Below, one piece after another: positions 1 through 6,479 of a stretch of DNA of 19,345 nucleotides. Below the pieces are notes generated by a model. That model was not told the DNA's origin. It saw only the letters and a list, made by a program, of their open reading frames with translations, and made no database searches. Made by a program: the position numbers and the translations under genes. This DNA comes from TCS-49 sp964442515 (lineage in GTDB: Bacteria > Campylobacterota > Campylobacteria > Campylobacterales > Sulfurovaceae). The DNA is taken from positions 1 through 19,345 of the forward strand of contig CAYUAC010000027.1 of assembly GCA_964442515.1 (NCBI GenBank), read 5' to 3'. Within the stretch, counting starts at the first letter, position 1; the number at the start of each line of letters is the position of its first letter.

Positions 1-1427
1 CTGATGGTATTGCCCTGACCATCAAAGGTACCGGTAAATCTATCGGAGTAATTACCTACCGGCTCCCAGCCTTCATTGCTATTCCACGTTGCTGTAGCCG
101 AAGCATCAATATCCGACCCCAGCTCATAGGTGCCATCCAGCGCGGTATTCATCCATTGCATCTGGTTGACGTTGTGGATGACGACTTTGCCGTTTGCATC
201 AAACGCCACGGCATCGGTATTGTCTGCAGCATCAAAGAAAACACCGCCATCTGTGGTGTTGGTGTTTTCGATCTTGGCATTGACGTAGATACTATTGCCT
301 GCGTTAAGTGTTAGCTTTGTAGCATCTGCCCATATGATATCTTCATTGACCGTGATATCTTCATCGGCTTGCAACTCTGTTTCAGTTGTAAGGGCACTTT
401 CAATAGCGGTCGCTGAAACACTTGAGCCGTCCAGATCATCGCCTCCCGATGATTCTACGGTTAGATTCGTAGGATCAAGAAGCCATTTTGCCGCCGTGAC
501 CTGCGTACTTGACGCAATATTTAACTCTTTACCGCTTGTTTCGATAAATCCACCCTCGGCACGTAACGCTCCGTCATAATCCCCCGTGCCGCCGTGGGCA
601 TAAAGCACGATCTTGCCCTCTTTTTCTTCTATCGTGTCGGCTTCGATGACGCCGGTATTGTTTACCATCCCATCAAGGACTTCATCGACGGCTTTGGTGG
701 TCATAAACACTTCCCCGCCGTCGGCTTCGATAAGTCCGCCGTTTTCTACCAGACCGTCATAGGTACCTTTGTCGATATTGAGGCTTACTAAAGAGTTGCC
801 GTTGATATTAAGCGATATCTTTTCTCCGCTTGCAAGGTCAACTCTGCCCTTGGTAGCTTTGACAACGCCTTGGTTGATCACCTCTTTGCCCAAAAGCGCC
901 ACATAGCCTTCATCCGACGCGCTTATCGTGCCCATATTCAGTACGCCGGCATCACTGTCACCTTCAAAGACATAGTCGCCGTCTAAAAAATCCTGATCAT
1001 CTATATCAAGTGTGGAAGCTACAAGTCCCCCTACATCCACCTGTGCGCCCTGTCCAAACAAGATACCGTTTTGATTGACAAGAAAGACTTGTCCGTTAGC
1101 GTTGATACTGCCGTAGATTTCACTGGGGTTGTCGCCTGTGACCCTGTTGAGAGTAGAAGCGTCACTGCCTGGCTGGTTGAAATTAACCGTGTGCTTTGCC
1201 CCCACGCTGAACTCCTGCCAGTTGATGATGCCTTTTTGCGATGCCTGATTGATATCGGTACTTTTGTCTCCCCGCTCAACCTTTATATCCCCGCTGACTA
1301 TATCTTCGCCGCTTGGAGCGGCGTTTAATACCGCGGCAGAGCCAAGCAGCGCACTGACTACCAGCGATATTTTCCCGCCTTTTAGTATCCGAAACCGTGA
1401 TGCGTAATCACATTTGAATGGGTTCAT
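1..1427 (-). CDS. Filamentous-haemagglutinin-like two-partner-secretion exoprotein, N-terminal part (3' end outside window)
   Basis: The open frame runs 475 codons from ATG at 1427 to the window edge with no stop, so only the N-terminal part is visible. It begins with a long basic leader and a hydrophobic segment (about residues 18-37, cleavage likely after VLNA), as in TPS exoproteins. Residues about 40-170 match the TPS secretion domain (haemagg_act): GIINWQEFSVG near 66, FNQPGSDASTLNRVTG near 83, and NQNGILFG at 118-125, a variant of the family NPNGILFG. Later come the family phrase WLLDPTNLTV (315-324) and a likely GLUG-type repeat (WEPVG, then FTGTFDGQGN, 454-473). The protein should pass the inner membrane by Sec and the outer membrane through a TpsB/FhaC pore, which is not in this window. 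It is probably an adhesin or matrix protein. A strong ribosome-binding site (GAAGGAG, 1433-1439) precedes the start. The promoter carries the element described at 1456-1510, shared with the neighbouring regulator genes. Confidence 0.9.
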   Translation of the reverse strand, partial: MNPFKCDYASRFRILKGGKISLVVSALLGSAAVLNAAPSGEDIVSGDIKVERGDKSTDINQASQKGIINWQEFSVGAKHTVNFNQPGSDASTLNRVTGDNPSEIYGSINANGQVFLVNQNGILFGQGAQVDVGGLVASTLDIDDQDFLDGDYVFEGDSDAGVLNMGTISASDEGYVALLGKEVINQGVVKATKGRVDLASGEKISLNINGNSLVSLNIDKGTYDGLVENGGLIEADGGEVFMTTKAVDEVLDGMVNNTGVIEADTIEEKEGKIVLYAHGGTGDYDGALRAEGGFIETSGKELNIASSTQVTAAKWLLDPTNLTVESSGGDDLDGSSVSATAIESALTTETELQADEDITVNEDIIWADATKLTLNAGNSIYVNAKIENTNTTDGGVFFDAADNTDAVAFDANGKVVIHNVNQMQWMNTALDGTYELGSDIDASATATWNSNEGWEPVGNYSDRFTGTFDGQGNTI

Positions 1428-1455
1428 ACTCTCTCCTTCATGAGTCTTTTTTTGC

Positions 1456-1510
1456 ATTGTACAGGGTTGATTTCTCTTTTTTTTACACGTTTAGAGAGAT
1501 TTTAGAGAGA
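1456..1510 (-). promoter_or_regulatory. Adhesin promoter with -10 and putative response-regulator boxes (element copy A)
   Basis: Read on the minus strand, the -10 TACAAT (1456-1461) lies about 28 nt before the adhesin start. No -35 hexamer is visible. Instead the half-site AGAGAAA (1471-1477) sits exactly 9 bp upstream of the -10. Further upstream is a perfect direct repeat, AGAGAGA-TTTT-AGAGAGA on the plus strand (1493-1499 and 1504-1510), with an 11-bp pitch. Two 18-bp blocks (1467-1484 and 1493-1510) are identical to blocks at 3057-3074 and 3082-3099. Binding of the OmpR-type regulator encoded at 3121 is inferred. Confidence 0.65.
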
Positions 1511-1581
1511 GCGGGATTTTTAGGTTTTTCCCGTTACTCCGCTACTTTGCTTATGTTTGTCAGAAAGTTGAAACTCTGTCT

Positions 1582-3015
1582 TTATATATGCATTGTCTGC
1601 AGTTTCTCATGCAGACAGGCGGCGTCAAGATATTTGGGGGCGCAGAGGAAATTTTTGGTTTGGGGATACACCAGACCGTTTTGGCAAGCTTGGTAAAACG
1701 GCTTTTTTGACCTTGGATGAAAAAGCAGCAAAAAGGTGGCATCTGCAAACATTTCTTTGATATCAGTACACATCTGCTGCATCTGTTTGTTTTCAAAGTC
1801 TGCCACTATGAGGTGTGGTTTGAGTGTGCTTTTGTGCAAAAGCAGCTGCCCCACACTGCGCAATCCCCGTACGACCAGCTGGCTGTCATAAAGGCTGATC
1901 TCTTTTTTCAACGCTTCAAGCCGTTCAAAATCCTCGTGTATGATGATCACTTCGCGCCGTTTTTGCTTTTTAAGCAGCTGCAATATTTCAAGATCGCGCT
2001 TATAAGTGCTTTTTGAGGTATCAGCAGACTGAGTTTGCAGCATCTGCTTGATATAGCTTTTGGCTGTAAGGGGCAGTTCAAAACCTTTTGATCCGTATCT
2101 TTTGGTAATGGCGCTGCTTTTGTTCGCCTCGGCAAAAAGCGCTTTGCAAAGCGCGTCAAGCCTGTTTTCGATCATACGCTTGAAAATCTTTTTATACCCT
2201 TTGCGTTTGCGGCCGTAGATCTCTGCGAAGCTGTTAAACATCCTGCGTTCATGCTCTTCTACCGCCACAGAGTTTTCACCTGTTTGTTTCCACGCGACAT
2301 AACAGCGCTGCCTGTGCAGAAGCATCTTTTCAAAGAGTTGGCGAAACGCTGTATTATCTTTGAGGCTGAGGCTGTTGTAACATTGTTCATATTGTTCAAC
2401 CTGCTGCCAAAGCTTTGTTATACGATCACCGGCAAACCCACTGTCTGCTTGTTCAAACGCTTCGTGCAAACTGTGCAAAAAAGGTTTGAAAAGATGATAA
2501 TCAACATGTTCGCAGTTTTTATTATATGCCGCGCCGTTTTCTATCTCCTGCTTATACCGGTAAAAGTAAAAGTTTAAGCAGATATCAGAAGTGAGTTTGA
2601 CATCTATCTCACTGTTTTGCCCGGGAGGCTGCGGGGACACAGAAAGCTTTTTATCAGGCAGGCTTTGCATCAGCGCCTCCAAATCCCCAGAAACGACGGG
2701 TTTGGCGGCCACGAAAATAAAGGGATGCTGCTTTTGTACAGCTTCTATCTGCTTAAGATGACTTGAGATCAAGATACAATTGACACAATCTTGCACACCG
2801 ATATCTTCTACGGCCCTTATAAAGGCTTCGCCGTCCATAACCGGCATATTGGCATCCACAAAAACCGTATCGATATATTCAAACTCCTCCTGAAGCTTTT
2901 GCAACCCTTCCCTGCCGTCTTTGGCTTCAAAAAAGTTTTCGTTCCCCAGAGGTTGCAGCTGTGTTTTGAGGATGGTTCGCATCACTTTGCTGTCATCAAT
3001 CAGTAATATCCCCAT
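1582..3015 (-). CDS. Receiver-domain protein with uncharacterised middle and degenerate C-terminal receiver
   Basis: This is a 477-residue protein. Residues 1-120 are a complete CheY-like receiver: acidic pair D7-D8, phosphoacceptor D54 in TVFVDANMPVMDG, S84/S85 and K105 in AAKP. Residues about 140-345 are helical, charged and unrecognised, with no DNA-binding, GGDEF, HD-GYP or kinase motif that I can see. Residues about 355-475 look like a second, degenerate receiver: VIIIHEDF (356-363), LIVADFE with D406, FLLLFHPR (428-435) and APK (459-461) fall where the receiver beta-strand motifs should be, but the switch residues are mostly lost. The start ATG at 3015 has GGAG about 8 nt upstream. It is divergent from the response regulator at 3121 and codirectional with the adhesin downstream. 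It shares promoter architecture with both. It may be a phosphoryl sink, an adaptor or an output protein of the local two-component system; its function is not known. Confidence 0.85.
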   Translation of the reverse strand: MGILLIDDSKVMRTILKTQLQPLGNENFFEAKDGREGLQKLQEEFEYIDTVFVDANMPVMDGEAFIRAVEDIGVQDCVNCILISSHLKQIEAVQKQHPFIFVAAKPVVSGDLEALMQSLPDKKLSVSPQPPGQNSEIDVKLTSDICLNFYFYRYKQEIENGAAYNKNCEHVDYHLFKPFLHSLHEAFEQADSGFAGDRITKLWQQVEQYEQCYNSLSLKDNTAFRQLFEKMLLHRQRCYVAWKQTGENSVAVEEHERRMFNSFAEIYGRKRKGYKKIFKRMIENRLDALCKALFAEANKSSAITKRYGSKGFELPLTAKSYIKQMLQTQSADTSKSTYKRDLEILQLLKKQKRREVIIIHEDFERLEALKKEISLYDSQLVVRGLRSVGQLLLHKSTLKPHLIVADFENKQMQQMCTDIKEMFADATFLLLFHPRSKKPFYQACQNGLVYPQTKNFLCAPKYLDAACLHEKLQTMHI

Positions 3016-3045
3016 CGGCTCACTCCGTTTTTCACTTTTTTTGCT

Positions 3046-3114
3046 ATTGTATTTGATTGATTTCTCTTTTTTTTCACCGTCAGAGAGATTTTAGAGAGAC
3101 GGTTTGGATACAAT
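3046..3114. promoter_or_regulatory. Divergent promoter region with shared boxes (element copy B)
   Basis: This lies between the divergent starts at 3015 (minus) and 3121 (plus). Minus-strand promoter: TACAAT at 3046-3051, with AGAGAAA 9 bp upstream (3061-3067). Plus-strand promoter: TACAAT at 3109-3114, with AGAGAGA 9 bp upstream (3093-3099), preceded by a second AGAGAGA (3082-3088) after TTTT. The 7+4 bp repeat placed over the -35 region and about 9-10 bp before the -10 is the geometry of PhoB-type activation sites. The plus-strand transcript would start at about 3121, at or next to the ATG. Self-regulation of the regulator is inferred. Confidence 0.65.
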
Positions 3115-3120
3115 GACGGT

Positions 3121-3810
3121 ATGCAAACACAACACAAAGAGGTTTTACAAAACGCGTCGGCTTTGATCGTAGAGGACAATACGCAGTTTCGAAAAAAGTT
3201 TAAAAAGACGCTTGCGAGCTACTTTGACCGTATCCATGAAGCGGCCAACGGCGATGAAGCTATCGATATCTACACCGATTACGGGCCCGCCGTGATCTTT
3301 ACCGATATCAAAATGCCCAAAATGTCGGGCTTGACGTTTACCACCTTTATCCGAAAAGTCGATAAAAATATTCCCATCATCGTATTAAGCGCTTACAGTG
3401 AAAAACAAACGCTCAAAGAACTCATCTCGCTGAACCTGATTGATTTTTTGGAAAAACCCGTTGATTACGACACCCTCAAAGAAGTCCTTGGTAAATGCGC
3501 GCAGTCGCTGACTGATAACGGTTTAATAGAATACGCCATCGCGCAAAACGTAAAATACTCTTTTTCACACAAACTGCTGCATAGGGGCAAAGAAGAGATT
3601 GCGCTGACGTATAAAGAGATCCTTTTTTTAGAACTCATGATTACAAACAGACAGCGCATCGTTACAAAGCAGATGGTGGAAGATACGATTTACGAAGGCG
3701 GCTACATGAGCGCTTCAGCTATTAGCAACCTCATCTCCAAGCTGCGCAAAAAAGCGGGAAAAGATATCTTTAAAACAATCCCTAATATCGGATATGCACT
3801 GGTAAAGTAA
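3121..3810 (+). CDS. OmpR/PhoB-family response regulator
   Basis: This 229-residue protein has a receiver at about 13-128: E18-D19, phosphoacceptor D62 in FTDIKMPKMSG, S90 in IIVLSA and K112 in EKPV. A winged-helix effector domain occupies about 145-228: LTYKEILFLELM, the recognition-helix region SASAISNLISKLRKKAG, and the wing TIPNIGYALV. It should bind direct-repeat DNA as a phosphorylated dimer. No Shine-Dalgarno sequence precedes ATG 3121, and a -10 (3109-3114) ends only 6 nt before it, which suggests a leaderless or nearly leaderless transcript. The next in-frame start candidate would cut into the receiver, so ATG 3121 is retained. The 3' end overlaps the histidine-kinase gene tail-to-tail by 29 bp (3782-3810), so sensor and regulator are neighbours but not in one operon. 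The likely targets are the promoters at 1456-1510 and 3046-3114. Confidence 0.92.
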   Translation: MQTQHKEVLQNASALIVEDNTQFRKKFKKTLASYFDRIHEAANGDEAIDIYTDYGPAVIFTDIKMPKMSGLTFTTFIRKVDKNIPIIVLSAYSEKQTLKELISLNLIDFLEKPVDYDTLKEVLGKCAQSLTDNGLIEYAIAQNVKYSFSHKLLHRGKEEIALTYKEILFLELMITNRQRIVTKQMVEDTIYEGGYMSASAISNLISKLRKKAGKDIFKTIPNIGYALVK

Positions 3811-4300
3811 TACTTATTCGCAACCCTTCCTGGCCGTTGGCCGCTGTTATTTTTCCCTTGAAACTTTCATGCACGATCATTTTACATATATACAGTCCAA
3901 GTCCGGTAGAGCGCTTCTTCTCATCCCTGTAAGAGTAGTTAAAATCAAAAATCTTATCAAGTCTTTTTGGCTCTACGCCTTTGGCGTTGTCGCTGATATC
4001 GATGCGTACATGCTGCCCCTGCCGCCAGATACTGACTGAAATAAAGGGATCTTTGATCTCTCTGGCGTTTAAAAAGAAGATACTGTTGTGAATAATGGAT
4101 AAAAACACTTGCGACAGCGCGTTTTTACTGCCTTTGACCGTTAGTTCGCTGTCGATATCTTCTTTTAGTCTTATCTCGCTGAGTTTCAAACTCTCCGCAA
4201 TCAAAAAGCCGATATCTTTGTACGCCTCATCCACCGTAAAAGAGGTGACTGCGTACATATTTCCGTCATCGTCAAAGAAGTTTTTGAAAGTATTGATCGT
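3782..4300 (-). CDS. Sensor histidine kinase, C-terminal ATPase part (5' end broken by assembly gap)
   Basis: This is the catalytic half of the kinase whose sensor half is at 4399-6303. The frame is open to the N run: 173 codons from 4300 to TAG at 3782. It reads TINTFKNFFDDDGN and continues into the HATPase_c domain. Visible motifs are the N box (SIIHNSIFFLNA), the G1 box (DISDNAKGV), the F-box-like region (IFDFNYSYRDEKKRSTG) and the G2 box (GLGLYI). Joining base 4300 directly to base 4462 on the other side of the gap keeps the frame and gives one kinase of 786 residues, with N at 686, the G1 aspartate at 718 and G2 at 747-750. The ATG at 4258 is an internal methionine (residue 629 of the joined protein), not a real start. 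The gene end overlaps the response-regulator gene by 29 bp. Confidence 0.85.
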   Translation of the reverse strand, partial: TINTFKNFFDDDGNMYAVTSFTVDEAYKDIGFLIAESLKLSEIRLKEDIDSELTVKGSKNALSQVFLSIIHNSIFFLNAREIKDPFISVSIWRQGQHVRIDISDNAKGVEPKRLDKIFDFNYSYRDEKKRSTGLGLYICKMIVHESFKGKITAANGQEGLRISITLPVHIRY

Positions 4301-4461
4301 NNNNNNNNNNTTTCCTATATTTTACTGAATTGACTATAATTCATTTTATATGAAATTACTGTAGCCAACATTTCCAATATATTCTTACCCTAGATCAGTT
4401 ATTGTTCTTTCTCTCCTATTATACCCTGAAAATCTAAGAAGTTTTTGAAAGTATTGATCGT
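4275..4461. repeat. 26-bp duplicated contig ends flanking a 10-N gap and 125 bp of AT-rich sequence
   Basis: The 26 bases at 4275-4300 recur exactly at 4436-4461. Between them are 10 Ns (4301-4310) and 125 bp (4311-4435) of AT-rich, apparently non-coding sequence that is unlike the surrounding kinase gene. Removing one repeat copy, the Ns and the 125 bp restores an uninterrupted, in-frame kinase. The arrangement fits two overlapping contigs left unmerged, one of which carries an alternative branch such as the end of a mobile element, a variant in part of the population, or a chimeric read end. No coding sequence or inverted repeat in the 125 bp identifies it. Confidence 0.8.
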
Positions 4462-6303
4462 TTTGGACATAAACGACACGATTCTTTGCTGTTCATACAA
4501 CTCCTGCATCAGCTGGCTATGGCTTACGTTGTTGTTTTCGATCTTGGTCATAAGCAGGTTTTGCGACATCCCCAGTTCCGAAAGCGGCTGTTTCCACTGG
4601 TGGGCGATGGTGGTGATGAGTTCCCCCGTGGCGGCCAGTTTGTTTTGCTGAAAGATAAGATTGTCTTTTTTCCTGGATGTTTCCAACTCCTTTTTGATCA
4701 CCCCCTGCAGACCTTTATTGATTCTTTTGAGATCATATATCCGCACAATATAAAAAAGCAGCGCCACCGCCAAAGGAGCGGCTACCAGCCATACGACGGT
4801 ATAATCGATCCCTTTTTCATACCGCACCCCAAACCAGCGGTTCATGATTTCATCTTTTTTGCTTTTGGAAATATTATCGATCGTTTTGTTCAGTGTTCCC
4901 CGCATTATCGCATCATCTTTACTGACCGCAAAAGCAAGGTAAAGTTTTTCGTTAAAGGTGCCGTTGATTTTAAAATCATACGAGTGCAACTTGATATATT
5001 CAGACAATACGCCAAGAGCGCCTACTACCGCGTCTGCTTTTTTACTGGTCACCATCGCAAAAGCTTCACTTAAGCTTTTTGTTTCATATACTTTTAGATT
5101 CTCATACCCGCTTAAGACATTGCTTACAATCCCCCTGTGTTTGACAACGGCAACTTTGAAATCTTTAAGATAGTTAATATCAACGATACTGGAGCGATCA
5201 CTTTGGGTTGCCAAAACGATGGGTATTTCCAGATACGGCTTGGAAAACAGCACATCGTCATTGTCTAACCGGGCCGTTTGCACCGTTGAGACAACATCAC
5301 ACCGATCCTGGTTCAAATACGAAAAAGACTGCGCCATATCCTCTGTTTTTACCGGTTCAAAGTTTTTAAGCAGCAGACGCTCAACCTCTTCGATCAACTC
5401 ACTGTTGACCCCCAGATACTTTTCATAGGCGGGGTTTTGAATATTTTCGCGGCACATTTTGATAGCATCACGGCCGATAAGATCCTCTTTTTCCTCAAAA
5501 TTCAAAACCAGCCGCCTGTGCTGCTTGGCAAGTGAGGAGCTCAAGCTTTTTGAAAACCAGCGGTTTTTCAGTGCCAAAAGCTCCTCTTTGTCCATAACCT
5601 GCAGTGCTTTGTCCAAAATCGACGCCGCGGGAGAAAACGCTTTATTGAGCGCATAATGGTGCGAAGCCAGCGTATCAAACCTGTACACGGGCGTAAGTGA
5701 GGGCAGTCCCATTTCGTTTGTGATATGAAAAACCGAACCGTTGCTAAACATCACATCGGTTTCTTGGGTAACGACGCTGGAAATAGTATCTTTGAGGGTG
5801 TCAAACTCTTTGATTGCAGCATTTTCCAACTGCGCGGCCAGCTTTTTATCCAAAAGATTGTGCCGGTACACGGCGACGGTTTTGCCTTTCAGGCTGGAGC
5901 GGTCCTGCATCGTGTAAGCATTATCCGATGCGGCAAGGACCAGTTTTTGCATCTGCAGGTAGCTTTGGGTCAGGATAAAAGGGCTTTGCTGCTGATTTGG
6001 CGGAGTATGGCTTGCCAAACCGTGTATCCTGCCCTCAGCCGCCTGGTCGCGCAGTTTGCCGATTTCACAGGGTTTGAGAACAAAATTTGCCCCCGTTATT
6101 TCATTTACGCGCTTTAACACCTGGGCTTCAAAGCCCGTCACTTCACCCTCTGGCTGCGTAAGAACAAAGGGTTTGAGGGTTTCATCGATTCCTAAAACGA
6201 TCGTTTCATTATCCCTGATAAATCGTTTTTCTTCCGGTGTCAGAGAGATTTCGGCCGCGTTTATGCAAGAGAAAACAAAAAAAACGATCAAAAAACATCG
6301 CAT
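4399..6303 (-). CDS. Sensor histidine kinase, sensor and phosphoacceptor part, with tandem Venus-flytrap domains (3' end broken by assembly gap)
   Basis: A signal peptide (about 1-17, ending SCINAA) is followed by two periplasmic SBP_bac_3-like domains. The first spans about 20-255 (IVLGIDETLKPFV, TGFEAQVLKRVNEI, LKGKTVAVYRHNLLDKKL). The second spans about 256-505 (LKDFKVAVVKHRGIVSNVL, FAVSKDDAIMRGTLNKTI, MNRWFGVRYEKG). One membrane helix at about 506-528 leads into a coiled coil and a HisKA-type helix with phosphoacceptor H568 in TIAHQWKQPLSEL, a signature frequent in this phylum. Real kinase sequence ends at about MSKTINTFKNF; the last 15 or so residues before the stop at 4399 come from the foreign AT-rich stretch. 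The natural protein is probably 786 residues (see 3782-4300). The VFT-VFT-TM-HisKA-ATPase order recalls BvgS, but no PAS, receiver or HPt domain is present. It probably senses a small periplasmic ligand and phosphorylates the adjacent regulator. A minus-strand -10 (TACAAT, 6324-6329) lies 20 nt before the start, without the AGAGARA box. Confidence 0.9.
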   Translation of the reverse strand: MRCFLIVFFVFSCINAAEISLTPEEKRFIRDNETIVLGIDETLKPFVLTQPEGEVTGFEAQVLKRVNEITGANFVLKPCEIGKLRDQAAEGRIHGLASHTPPNQQQSPFILTQSYLQMQKLVLAASDNAYTMQDRSSLKGKTVAVYRHNLLDKKLAAQLENAAIKEFDTLKDTISSVVTQETDVMFSNGSVFHITNEMGLPSLTPVYRFDTLASHHYALNKAFSPAASILDKALQVMDKEELLALKNRWFSKSLSSSLAKQHRRLVLNFEEKEDLIGRDAIKMCRENIQNPAYEKYLGVNSELIEEVERLLLKNFEPVKTEDMAQSFSYLNQDRCDVVSTVQTARLDNDDVLFSKPYLEIPIVLATQSDRSSIVDINYLKDFKVAVVKHRGIVSNVLSGYENLKVYETKSLSEAFAMVTSKKADAVVGALGVLSEYIKLHSYDFKINGTFNEKLYLAFAVSKDDAIMRGTLNKTIDNISKSKKDEIMNRWFGVRYEKGIDYTVVWLVAAPLAVALLFYIVRIYDLKRINKGLQGVIKKELETSRKKDNLIFQQNKLAATGELITTIAHQWKQPLSELGMSQNLLMTKIENNNVSHSQLMQELYEQQRIVSFMSKTINTFKNFLDFQGIIGEKEQ

Positions 6304-6351
6304 GCATTACACCTTTTCTTCCTATTGTAGCCTGTTTCGCCCCGACAACGG

Positions 6352-6396
6352 CTTGGCGGCGCCAAGATTTGACAAACTTACGCCTTTTTCTATAAA
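6352..6396 (+). promoter_or_regulatory. Sigma-70 promoter with adjacent palindrome, for the aminotransferase
   Basis: A near-consensus promoter is present: TTGACA at 6369-6374, a 16-bp spacer and TATAAA at 6391-6396. Immediately upstream, 6352-6366 is a perfect 7+1+7 palindrome (CTTGGCG-G-CGCCAAG), two bases from the -35, which is a reasonable place for an operator. Transcription would start at about 6403 and leave a leader of about 75 nt. Confidence 0.6.
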
Positions 6397-6439
6397 ATCG
6401 GCGGAACCCGGGTACGAACATATCCCCACCAGGGAAGTG

Positions 6440-6469
6440 ATGCAGATGGAAAAAGACCATCTGGAATAA
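6440..6469 (+). CDS. Possible 9-codon leader peptide upstream of the aminotransferase
   Basis: Within the predicted leader, ATG at 6440 preceded by AGGGA (6431-6435) opens a short frame, MQMEKDHLE, ending in TAA at 6467-6469. That stop overlaps the AAGGAG (6468-6473) that serves the aminotransferase start at 6480. Translation of the short frame could therefore be coupled to the gene. The peptide shows no codon run typical of attenuation, and translation is unproven. Confidence 0.25.
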   Translation: MQMEKDHLE

Positions 6470-6479
6470 GGAGCGCTTC

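Noticed and set aside
295..1328. Plus-strand open frames across the first 1.3 kb
   Set aside because: They are antisense to the continuous minus-strand TPS exoprotein frame, whose conserved motifs are unmistakable.
1512..1533. CGGGA...TCCCG hairpin as terminator of the 477-residue protein gene
   Set aside because: The stem is only 5 bp with a 12-nt loop and no U tract after it on the minus strand.
4258..4258. ATG as the start of a separate 158-residue ATPase-only protein
   Set aside because: Conserved kinase sequence continues upstream of it to the gap and joins in frame with the sensor half.
4275..4461. 26-bp repeat as a target-site duplication of an insertion sequence
   Set aside because: Known duplications are mostly 2-14 bp; a 26-bp copy next to an N run is better explained as overlapping contig ends. 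A real insertion in part of the population is not excluded.
6239..6248. CAGAGAGATTT inside the kinase gene as another regulator box
   Set aside because: It is a single half-site within coding sequence near the signal peptide and has no TACAAT at the 9-bp spacing.
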